The notes under the pieces were generated by a model that saw only the letters and a program-made list of their open reading frames with translations, searched no databases and was not told the DNA's origin. A stretch of DNA of 64,000 nt from Porphyromonas gingivalis ATCC 33277 (lineage in GTDB: Bacteria; Bacteroidota; Bacteroidia; Bacteroidales; Porphyromonadaceae). The stretch covers positions 416,001-480,000 of the forward strand of contig NC_010729.1 in assembly GCF_000010505.1 (NCBI RefSeq), given 5' to 3'. Below, piece after piece: positions 9,217 through 16,833 of the stretch (positions are counted from its first letter, which is position 1; each line of letters starts with the position of its first letter). The position numbers and the translations under genes were made by a program.

Positions 9217-9340
9217 TGCTGTCTCTTTTTCTATCTGCAAAAAAACGAATAAAACCTTGTTTGAGCCAATTCTTCCTCCGAGTGTTGCTGTTTTCAATTG
9301 TGATAAGGTACTGCCATGAGAAAACGAAGAGAATAATGGA

Positions 9341-9442
9341 ATGGAACAGACATCCGAACCATGGGAGATACCTCTCTTAGAGGAAATTCCGGCCTCTTCT
9401 CAGTTGAGTATAGACTGCAAAACGACTAAGGCTGTGTCATAA
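9341..9442 (+). CDS. Candidate 33-aa peptide, unrecognised
   Basis: A short ATG-TAA frame begins MEQTSEPWEIPLLEEIP and ends in a serine/lysine/threonine-rich tail. It resembles by eye the short Trp-Pro-rich peptides often found in Bacteroidetes, but no partner gene is seen. Its 3' end runs into the inverted repeat that serves as a minus-strand terminator, and no TAnnTTTG promoter precedes it. It may be chance. Confidence 0.2.
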   Translation: MEQTSEPWEIPLLEEIPASSQLSIDCKTTKAVS

Positions 9443-9468
9443 AGGGGGTAATCCTTTGACACAGCCTT
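9428..9468 (-). terminator. Terminator of the tRNA-Glu-rpsT-tRNA-Glu unit
   Basis: AAGGCTGTGTCA pairs perfectly over 12 bp with TGACACAGCCTT. It lies 30 bp downstream (minus-strand sense) of the last tRNA-Glu. It is the same GGCTGTGTC stem type found after tpx, pckA and the 19.6-kb outer-membrane gene. There is no long T tract. Confidence 0.6.
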
Positions 9469-9497
9469 CGTATGGGAACTGTTATTCGTTCTGCGTG

Positions 9498-9569
9498 TAG
9501 CCCATAGGGGAATCGAACCCCTCTTTCAAGAATGAAAATCTTGCGTCCTAACCGATAGACGAATGGGCC
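9498..9569 (-). tRNA. tRNA-Glu (anticodon TTC), second copy
   Basis: The minus strand folds as a 72-nt cloverleaf. The acceptor GGCCCAT pairs with ATGGGCT (one G-U), the discriminator is A, and no CCA is encoded. The anticodon stem CAAGA/TCTTG carries loop TTTTCAT, giving anticodon TTC. It differs from the upstream copy at one T-loop base (9512 versus 9932). Confidence 0.95.
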
Positions 9570-9633
9570 AAACCGAGCCTGACACTCGTCTCCGCTTCGC
9601 AGACAAGTACGAGCAGAGGGAGATAGTCTTCCC

Positions 9634-9888
9634 TTACGCTAATGTATTGATGCGGCGAGCGAGCTTTGACTTCAGATTGGCGGCTTTATTCTTGTGAATA
9701 ATATTCTTGCCGGCCAAGCGATCAAGCATCGATGCCAATACGGGGTATTTCTTTTCAGCTTCAGTACGGTCCGTCAGTGCACGGAACGCTTTCACTGCAT
9801 TACGAGCCGTACGGGCATAGTAACGATTGTGCAGTCTGCGTGCATTTGTCTGACGAATTCGCTTTTCTGATGAAATATGATTTGCCAT
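9634..9888 (-). CDS. rpsT: 30S ribosomal protein S20
   Basis: An 84-aa basic protein that binds 16S rRNA early in 30S assembly. The N-terminus [18 protein letters not shown] and the alanine/lysine-rich C-terminal helix ([19 protein letters not shown]) are typical, and length is normal. It is flanked on both sides, on the same strand, by tRNA-Glu genes within 30 bp (upstream) and 64 bp (downstream), so all three are probably cut from one transcript. Confidence 0.97.
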   Translation of the reverse strand: MANHISSEKRIRQTNARRLHNRYYARTARNAVKAFRALTDRTEAEKKYPVLASMLDRLAGKNIIHKNKAANLKSKLARRINTLA

Positions 9889-9917
9889 ATCTTTCTCTTG
9901 TGATAATTTTAATTCTG

Positions 9918-9989
9918 TAGCCCATAGGGGAGTCGAACCCCTCTTTCAAGAATGAAAATCTTGCGTCCTAACCGATAGACGAATGGGCC
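9918..9989 (-). tRNA. tRNA-Glu (anticodon TTC), promoter-proximal copy
   Basis: Same cloverleaf as the copy downstream of rpsT, with anticodon loop TTTTCAT. The T-loop reads TTCGACT here versus TTCGATT in the other copy. It is the first gene of the unit and lies about 43 bp after a consensus promoter. Confidence 0.95.
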
Positions 9990-10032
9990 TCCGGATGTTC
10001 TTAGCAAAAGACAAAAATCCGTTTTGCGTTTG

Positions 10033-10063
10033 CAAAGGTAGTATTAAATCTGAAATTGCCAAA
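10033..10063 (-). promoter_or_regulatory. Consensus promoter for tRNA-Glu/rpsT
   Basis: On the minus strand TTTG (10063-10060) is followed after exactly 19 bp by TACCTTTG (10040-10033). Both boxes and the spacing match the Bacteroidetes housekeeping sigma consensus. Transcription would start a few bases before the first tRNA. Confidence 0.8.
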
Positions 10064-10253
10064 CGATTTTGCTTCTGCACCACGTAAGTTTCGGTGCTTT
10101 TGTCTCTTCATTTTCCATTGCCTTTTCCAAGAGCTCCACACAAGATATAGTCCGAAGAGGCTTCTTGGTATTCTTAAAGAGTGCGATCGGTCAGGAAAAG
10201 ACGAACCGCAAATCAGAAGAAAGTGGTTCCGGAAATCCTGAAAACACGCGCGA

Positions 10254-10314
10254 AAAAAATTTCGTTTTGGTTCGAGAATTTTTTTGTTCCCGAACCAAAA
10301 CGAAAAAATTCTCA
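10254..10314. repeat. CGTTTTGG hairpin repeat, copy 1
   Basis: Two interlocked inverted repeats: TTCGTTTTGGTTCG (10261-10274) with CGAACCAAAACGAA (10291-10304), and GAGAATTTTTT (10274-10284) with AAAAAATTCTC (10303-10313). The order is A-B-A'-B', so the two stems compete or form a pseudoknot. Related sequences lie near 16.4, 26.65 and 53.95 kb, always between genes. The flanks (10064-10253 and 10315-10564) hold nothing recognisable. Confidence 0.7.
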
Positions 10315-10564
10315 GACCACGTTTTGCGGAGCTATACTCGGCAAAATTTACGAACGAAAAAGCGTGCAAGATGAGTATGCCCCCTCTCGCTGATTTTGTA
10401 TCGGAGGTGGTAGAGAGTTTTGTCAGAGGGCTTGGCCATCTAAACCAAACGGCTTGAGCACAGAGGACTGAGGTCGGTGGAAAATTGCCTTACTTTTTGG
10501 GTATAGCCACGCCACCGGATTCGGCGAAGAAAGGATCTGCAAATGGATGGTTTCGCAGGATCGT

Positions 10565-12760
10565 TTAGCTTACGGGTTCGAAGTCGAGTTGCTTTCTGTC
10601 CAGATTGGCTTGAGCAACACGTACGGTGATGGCATCGCCCAGACTGTAGCGGTGACGATAGCGACGCCCGATGAGGCAGAAGTTCTTGTCGTCGTACTCG
10701 TAGTAGTCGTCGTCGAGACAGCGGATGGGTATGAGACCTTCGCACATATTTTCCTTCAGCTCTACGTACAACCCCCATTCGGTGACGCCCGATATTACAC
10801 CATCGAATACTTTGCCGAGGTGTTCGGACATAAACTCCACCTGTTTGTATTTGATGGAAGCGCGTTCGGCCGAAGCTGCCAATTGCTCCATTGCAGATGA
10901 ATGCTTGCACTTTTCCTCATAGTCATTCTTGTCTACGGAACTTCCACCCGAAAGGTATTTCGTCAGCAATCGGTGCACCATCAAGTCCGGATAGCGACGA
11001 ATGGGCGAAGTGAAGTGGGTGTAGAAATCGAATGCCAATCCGTAGTGGCCGATGTTGTCCGTCGAGTAAATGGCCTTAGCCATGGAGCGTATGGCAACGG
11101 TAGAGATCAAATTTTCTTCCGGTTTGTTTTGGATGTTGTCCAGAAGCGAATTGATGCTCTTGCTTACCTCCATATTACTACCTGTGGTGCGCAACTTGTA
11201 GCCGAATCGGCGGATGAAGTCCGACAAGGTCTCCAATTTGTCGGGATCGGGCAGGTCGTGGATACGATAAACGAAGGTCTTGGCTCGTTTCCCTTGGGTC
11301 TCTTCTCCTATATGTCGGGCTACCGTCCTATTGGCCAAAAGCATGAACTCTTCGATCAGCTTGTTGGCTTCCTTGCTCTCCTTCACGATTACACCCAGAG
11401 GACGACCTTTCTCATCTATTTCGAAGCGGACTTCTTTCCTTTCGAAAGCAATCGCTCCGTTTTGGAATCGTTCTTCGCGAAGTCGCTGTGCCAGCTCGTT
11501 GAGTTTGAGAATGGCCTCCTTGCAGTCGCCTTCGCCGGTCTCGATCACGGCTTGTGCCTCTTCGTAGGCGAACCGGCGGTCGCTCTTGATCACGGAGTGG
11601 CAGATGCGATAATCCAATACTTTGGCTTCGTCATTCATCCGGAATATACAGCTATAGGCATATTTCTCTTCGTCGGGGCGGAGGGAACAAAGGTCGTTGC
11701 AGAGGCGTTCGGGGAGCATCGGGATGGTGCGATCCACGAGATAGATACTTGTGGCACGGTTGTATGCTTCCTGATCTATGATCCCGCCCTCGGTTACGTA
11801 GTGCGAGACATCGGCGATATGTACGCCTACCTCATAGCAATCATCCTCCAGCGGACGGAACGATATGGCATCATCGAAGTCCTTGGCATCCTTCGGGTCA
11901 ATGGTGAAGGTGAGTACCGACCGAAAATCTTCTCTTCGGGCAAGCTCTTCTTCTGTGATCTTCCCATCCAAACGGTCGGCTGCCTCTTCCACCTCTTGGG
12001 GGTAGACATAAGGCAATCCGAACTCGGCCAAAATGGCATTCATCTCGGCATCGTTGTCTCCGGCCGGTCCCAATACGGCTTGTACCTCTCCGATGGGATT
12101 CTTGGATTGCTCCGGCCATTCGAGTATTCGGACTATTACCTTATCGCCGTTTTTGGCGTTGCCGAGGTTGTCCTTGGGGATGAAAATATCATTCGCTAAG
12201 GTGCGATCTTCCGTAACAAGGAAAGCAAAGTCTCTATTGATTTGGATCTTGCCGACGAAAGTGGCCTGCTTCTGTTCTATGATCTCGATCACGGCGGCTT
12301 CCGGCGCGCGACCACGACGTTTGGCAAAGAGTTGTACTTTCACTTTGTCACCGTCCATGGCATGTGCCGAATTTCTTTCGGCAATGAAAATGGGCGTTCC
12401 GCCCCCTTCGGGAATAAACGAATTGCGGCCATTGAACCGACGCTCAAAAGTGCCTATGACAATCAATCCCAAGGCATTGTACCGATAGCGTCCGCGCTCT
12501 ATCTCATGCAGGATGTCATCCACAGCCATGTCTTCCATCAGGGAGTTCACCATTAGCTTTTGTGGTGTAGCTTCTACTCCCATCAGATGGCTTACCTGCT
12601 TGTAGTTCATCACGCTCTGAGGATTGCTTTGGAATATGTCCAAAATGGCATTGCGCATCTCCTCCTTGGTCATGCGCTTGTTCCTGCGGCCGGCACGGTT
12701 GATGCGAGGAGCGTCTCCCTTGCGGGCTTTAGTCTTGCTTTTATCTTTCTTTTTACTCAT
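10565..12760 (-). CDS. rnr: Ribonuclease R
   Basis: A 731-aa RNB-family 3'-5' exoribonuclease that degrades structured RNA in the cytoplasm. A basic, lysine-rich N-terminus and a winged-helix-like region come first, then cold-shock domains. The catalytic RNB domain has TIDPKDAKDFDDAIS near residue 295, carrying the metal-binding aspartates. An S1 domain (GKVFDGVISGVTEWGLYVEL) occupies about residues 645-725. Length is slightly below E. coli RNase R (813 aa) and lacks its long basic tail. It is read in the same direction as the GH3-family gene upstream, with a 52-bp gap. Confidence 0.95.
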   Translation of the reverse strand: MSKKKDKSKTKARKGDAPRINRAGRRNKRMTKEEMRNAILDIFQSNPQSVMNYKQVSHLMGVEATPQKLMVNSLMEDMAVDDILHEIERGRYRYNALGLIVIGTFERRFNGRNSFIPEGGGTPIFIAERNSAHAMDGDKVKVQLFAKRRGRAPEAAVIEIIEQKQATFVGKIQINRDFAFLVTEDRTLANDIFIPKDNLGNAKNGDKVIVRILEWPEQSKNPIGEVQAVLGPAGDNDAEMNAILAEFGLPYVYPQEVEEAADRLDGKITEEELARREDFRSVLTFTIDPKDAKDFDDAISFRPLEDDCYEVGVHIADVSHYVTEGGIIDQEAYNRATSIYLVDRTIPMLPERLCNDLCSLRPDEEKYAYSCIFRMNDEAKVLDYRICHSVIKSDRRFAYEEAQAVIETGEGDCKEAILKLNELAQRLREERFQNGAIAFERKEVRFEIDEKGRPLGVIVKESKEANKLIEEFMLLANRTVARHIGEETQGKRAKTFVYRIHDLPDPDKLETLSDFIRRFGYKLRTTGSNMEVSKSINSLLDNIQNKPEENLISTVAIRSMAKAIYSTDNIGHYGLAFDFYTHFTSPIRRYPDLMVHRLLTKYLSGGSSVDKNDYEEKCKHSSAMEQLAASAERASIKYKQVEFMSEHLGKVFDGVISGVTEWGLYVELKENMCEGLIPIRCLDDDYYEYDDKNFCLIGRRYRHRYSLGDAITVRVAQANLDRKQLDFEPVS

Positions 12761-12812
12761 TGATTCTTTTGTTCGGAAACATCTCCCCCTGCCAATAATC
12801 GGGAAGATGCGA

Positions 12813-14324
12813 TTAACTGTTCATTTCGAGGATAGACCTCATTATTTCCGGTGTATTGCTCAGACGAGGCACTTTGTGCTGTCCTCCCAGCTTGCCCTGC
12901 TCCGTAAGCCAATCGTGGAAGAGACCGGAGCGAGCGATCGTCAGGGAGAGTGGGAGCAGAGTCATGTCTGCATACCGCTTGGCTTCGTAGTCGGAATTGA
13001 GCGTTTGCAACTCGGCATCCAATGCTTTGGCAAACGCATTCGGATCAGCCGGTGCAGAGACAAATTCGATCAGCCAGTCGTGCCGTCCTTTGCCCTCTTC
13101 CGAAAAAAAGTGGGGCGCTACCGTATAGTCCACTGCCTGCACGCCAAATCGCTTGCATGTCGCCGCCAAAGCCTTGTCGCTATTGTCTACCATCAGCTCT
13201 TCTCCGAATGCGTTGATATAGTGCTTGGTGCGACCGGTGATGACTATCTTGTATGGTTTCACCGATGTGAAGCGTACGGTATCGCCCAGTACATAACGGT
13301 AGAGTCCTCCGAGCGTACTGATAATCATGGCATAATTGCGCCCTATTTCTACCCCTTCGAGTGGAATGGCTTCCGCTTCGGGCCGGCCGAAATGTTCCAT
13401 CGGGATGAATTCGTAGTAAACTCCGTAATCGAGCATCAGCAGCATACCGCTATCCTTCGGATCATCCTGAATACCGAAGAAACCTTCCGAAGCATTATAC
13501 GTCTCCATATACTGCATCCGTGAAGAAGGTATCAGCTTCTCATACTGCGCTCGATAGGGAGCAAAGCTGATACCGCCGTGAAAAAATACTTCCAATTCCG
13601 GCCATACATCCGACAAAGTCTCTCGGCCTGTAGCTGCGAGTATATCCTTGATCAAGACAAGGATCCAAGACGGTACGCCGGACAAGCTTCCGACTCGTAC
13701 ATGCGCCACTTCGCGAACTACGGCTTTGAGCTTCTCCGTCCACTCGTCCATCAAGAGCGTTTCTTTCGAGGGTACGCGCATGCAGTTGCCGAGCACAGGC
13801 ATATTCTCGACAAGGATGGCACTCAAGTCGCCGACTTGTATATCGGCATTCATGGATACAGGGGCGTGACTGCCACCCAGTACCAACCCTTTAGTCGTGA
13901 AGAAACGACTGTCAGGTCTATTGCGTAGGTATAACGATAGGGAGTCTTTCCCCCCTTGATAATGGCAATAGTGCAGATGGCGATATGGAACGGGGATGAA
14001 CTTGCTTTTGCTATTGGTGGTGCCACTGCTTTTAGCAAACCATGTACAACGTCCCGGACAGAGTATGTCTTTTTCGCCACGAAGCATTCGTTCTATTTCG
14101 GCTTGTGTCGATTCGTAATCGCGAACAGGTACGTTGCGAGCAAAACACTCTTTCGAGCTTATGCGACTGAACCCGTAGCGGATACCGGTGGATGTGTAGG
14201 CTGCACTCGACAGGATGCGCCTGAGCTGGCGGTCTTGTATCTCTTCTGCTCGGGAGGCATAGGTGTCGATGGTTTTCAGCCTGCTTTTCAACAAGGCATA
14301 TATGATGCGAGTCTTGTAGTCCAT
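12813..14324 (-). CDS. GH3 auxin-responsive-promoter family protein (acyl-adenylase fold)
   Basis: About 503 aa. The segment CTWFAKSSGTTNSKSKFIPV near residue 95 is the phosphate-binding loop of the GH3/ANL adenylate-forming fold. YNASEGFFGIQDD and YRYVLGDTVRFTSV further on are the other adenylation motifs, and TGRTKHYINAFGEELM begins the C-terminal lid. Plant GH3 enzymes join amino acids to jasmonate or auxin; bacterial members have no assigned substrate. The ATG at 14324 is preferred over a GTG six codons upstream. It sits just downstream (34 bp) of the exporter gene on the same strand. Confidence 0.85.
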   Translation of the reverse strand: MDYKTRIIYALLKSRLKTIDTYASRAEEIQDRQLRRILSSAAYTSTGIRYGFSRISSKECFARNVPVRDYESTQAEIERMLRGEKDILCPGRCTWFAKSSGTTNSKSKFIPVPYRHLHYCHYQGGKDSLSLYLRNRPDSRFFTTKGLVLGGSHAPVSMNADIQVGDLSAILVENMPVLGNCMRVPSKETLLMDEWTEKLKAVVREVAHVRVGSLSGVPSWILVLIKDILAATGRETLSDVWPELEVFFHGGISFAPYRAQYEKLIPSSRMQYMETYNASEGFFGIQDDPKDSGMLLMLDYGVYYEFIPMEHFGRPEAEAIPLEGVEIGRNYAMIISTLGGLYRYVLGDTVRFTSVKPYKIVITGRTKHYINAFGEELMVDNSDKALAATCKRFGVQAVDYTVAPHFFSEEGKGRHDWLIEFVSAPADPNAFAKALDAELQTLNSDYEAKRYADMTLLPLSLTIARSGLFHDWLTEQGKLGGQHKVPRLSNTPEIMRSILEMNS

Positions 14325-14357
14325 CGGTTTTCTTTTCTTCACAAAAGTATCATTTTC

Positions 14358-16208
14358 TCATTCTGCGTTCATATCGCATAGCTTCGTGTAGTATCCTCCC
14401 AGGGCATACAGTTCATCGTGGCGTCCTTGCTCCACGATACGCCCCTCATGCAGTACGCATATAATATCCGCATTGCGGATCGTGGTCAGTCGGTGCGCTA
14501 TGACGATAGCCGTTCTATTGGCCATCAGTTTCTCGATAGCATTCTGTACCAAACGTTCGCTTTCCGTGTCGAGTGCTGACGTGGCTTCATCCAGAATCAA
14601 AATCGGCGGATTCTTCAAAATGGCTCGCGCGATGCTGATCCGTTGCCGCTGGCCTCCCGACAGCTTGCCTCCACGGTCGCCGATGTTGGACTGATAACCC
14701 TCGGGCATCTGCATGATGAAGTCGTGCGCATTGGCTATGCGTGCTGCATGCTCCACCTCTTCGGCCGTGGCATTCTCTTTGCCGAAAGCGATGTTGTTGA
14801 AGACGGTATCGTTGAAGAGGATTGCTTCCTGATTGACGTTGCCGATCAGCTCACGCAACTCGTGTAGTTTTACATCCCGCACATCCGTCCCGTCTACCAG
14901 CACACGGCCTTGCTGGAGGTCGTAGAACCGTGGTAGCAGATCCACGATCGTACTCTTGCCCGATCCGCTCTGACCGACCAATGCCACCGTCTTGCCCTTC
15001 GGGATTGTCAGACAGACATCGCGCAGCACCCAGTCTTCGCCGTAGCGGAACCACACATGGTCGTAAACGACCTCCTCTTCGAACACCACGGGGTGGGGCT
15101 GTTCGGGATCTTTGATGTCGTTCTCGGCCATCAGGATCTTGTCCACGCGCGACATGGAGGCCAACCCCTTTTCAATGGCGTAGGATGCCTTGCTCAGCTC
15201 CTTGACCGGATTGATCAGACTGTAGAAGATCACCAGATAATATATAAAGGTGGAAGCATCGATCTCGCTCGTATTGTTCAGGATAAGGGTACCCCCATAC
15301 CACAGTACGATGGCTATGGTAGCCGTGCCGAGAAATTCGCTCATCGGGTGTGCCAACTGCTGGCGGCGGAAGACCTTCATCGTCGTACGGCGAAACTGCT
15401 CGTTGGCACGATGGAACCGATCCTGCATCTTCTTCTCGGCATTGAATGCCTTGATGATACGCAGGCCGCCAAGCGTTTCTTCTATCTGGCTCATCAGGCT
15501 TCCCCACTGATTCTGCCCTTCCAGACTCTTGCGCTTGAGTGTTTTGCCCACCTTACCCATCAGCCCTCCGGCTATCGGTAGGAGGATGAAGACGAAAAGG
15601 GTGAGCTGCCAGCTGATGAGGATCATCCCGATCAGGTAGATGGAAATGAGGATCGGATTTTTCAGCAACATATCCAGCGAACTGATGACCGAAGTCTCTA
15701 TCTCATTCACATCCCCCGAAATGCGTGCCATGATATCGCCCTTGCGCTCTTCGCTGAAAAAGGAAAGGGGGAGTCCGAGGATCTTATCGTTGATCTGATT
15801 GCGAATGTCCCGCACCACTCCCGTGCGCAGCGGAATCATGCTGTAGAATCCGAGGTACATCGAAGCCACTTTCAGAAAGGTCATCACCACCAGATAAATC
15901 CCCAGCATGATAAGCGTAAACGATGCTCCACGTACCTCTATAAGTTGGCTTACGTACCAGCTGAAATTATTGCTCAGCGCGGCTCCGGCAGCTTTCCAGC
16001 CATCCATGCTACCCCAGTCTATACCATCCATCGGCATGTAAGTGGTCACCTGCCGGTCTATCCTGAAGAGGATACGCAGGATGGGCATGATCAGAGAGAA
16101 AGACAATAGGTTGAGCAGTGCACTCAGCGTATTAGCCACCACGCTCCATGCCACATACTTCTTATAGGGTGGCACGAAACGGCGTATAGCACTGAAAAAA
16201 TGCTTCAT
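14358..16208 (-). CDS. MsbA-like ABC exporter (fused permease/ATPase)
   Basis: A 616-aa half-transporter. About six membrane helices fill residues 15-320, and the C-terminal third is an ATPase with Walker A GQSGSGKST, signature LSGGQRQR and Walker B ILILDEATSALD, plus the H-loop IVIAHRLTTI. The architecture matches lipid-A or multidrug exporters of the MsbA/ABCB type working as dimers in the inner membrane. Substrate cannot be decided; lipid A flipping is a reasonable guess but other MsbA-like genes may exist elsewhere. Confidence 0.88.
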   Translation of the reverse strand: MKHFFSAIRRFVPPYKKYVAWSVVANTLSALLNLLSFSLIMPILRILFRIDRQVTTYMPMDGIDWGSMDGWKAAGAALSNNFSWYVSQLIEVRGASFTLIMLGIYLVVMTFLKVASMYLGFYSMIPLRTGVVRDIRNQINDKILGLPLSFFSEERKGDIMARISGDVNEIETSVISSLDMLLKNPILISIYLIGMILISWQLTLFVFILLPIAGGLMGKVGKTLKRKSLEGQNQWGSLMSQIEETLGGLRIIKAFNAEKKMQDRFHRANEQFRRTTMKVFRRQQLAHPMSEFLGTATIAIVLWYGGTLILNNTSEIDASTFIYYLVIFYSLINPVKELSKASYAIEKGLASMSRVDKILMAENDIKDPEQPHPVVFEEEVVYDHVWFRYGEDWVLRDVCLTIPKGKTVALVGQSGSGKSTIVDLLPRFYDLQQGRVLVDGTDVRDVKLHELRELIGNVNQEAILFNDTVFNNIAFGKENATAEEVEHAARIANAHDFIMQMPEGYQSNIGDRGGKLSGGQRQRISIARAILKNPPILILDEATSALDTESERLVQNAIEKLMANRTAIVIAHRLTTIRNADIICVLHEGRIVEQGRHDELYALGGYYTKLCDMNAE

Positions 16209-16408
16209 AATAATCGGGCGGTTGCAGCTAAAATCTCCGAAAGATACGTGTTTTTGGAGAAAGACGGCTCCCCGGGTCTGTGTCCCGAAGGCTCTTCCAT
16301 CCGAGCTTTTCCTCCACTGCGGGAACGAAAAAACAGCAGATGGAGGGCATTTCTCTCTCCGACGTTTTTACGTCTGAAAAAATGCTCGCGCGTGGATCGT
16401 AAAAACGT

Positions 16409-16478
16409 GGCGCGAGAAATTTTTCGTTTTGGCGCGAGAAGCGAAAAATTTTCGAACCAAAACGAAAAAATTTAGGCG
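16409..16478. repeat. CGTTTTGG hairpin repeat, copy 2
   Basis: AAATTTTTCGTTTTGG (16417-16432) pairs with CCAAAACGAAAAAATTT (16457-16473) apart from one extra A. GGCGCGAGAA occurs twice (16410-16419 and 16431-16440) as a direct repeat inside the element, and GGCGCG returns at 16475. Same family as copies 1, 3 and 4. Confidence 0.7.
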
Positions 16479-16833
16479 CGTATTTTCCCCAAAAATCGCA
16501 CCGCAATCTCATCATTTTTCGTTCGTGATTTCTCTGTAAGCGGCTACTCTTCGACGGAATTCCTTCACCTTTTTCCATGAGCGGAAATATATAGAATAGA
16601 TACATGTTTGCTCCCTTGAGGCAAATAATACCGAAGAAGAATGCCAGCCGACTTGCTCCTTGATACTTGTCGCCGTTTCCCGACAGTTGAGGGGAGGTCC
16701 GAATGTGGAAAATCGACATGGTCTTTTAAACTTATTTCTCTTTTCCCCTCTATTTCAGTTGTAGGGTAAATCGTAAAATACCATTTCGGAGAATGGGAAC
16801 GATAGCACCTATTTTTCTTTTCAAACTTTTCTT
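16479..16833. other. Intergenic, no gene seen
   Basis: The stretch between the hairpin repeat and the outer-membrane gene contains open frames that cross the repeat and show no protein-like composition. No clear promoter box of the TAnnTTTG type was found for the following gene. Confidence 0.5.

Noticed and set aside
10901..12199. Long plus-strand frame opposite RNase R
   Set aside because: It is antisense to a clear rnr gene and has the composition of a shadow frame.
16228..16719. A 163-codon minus-strand frame between the ABC exporter and the outer-membrane gene
   Set aside because: It runs through the hairpin repeat, has Phe/Arg-rich low-complexity composition and no recognisable domain; it is a by-product of the repeat.
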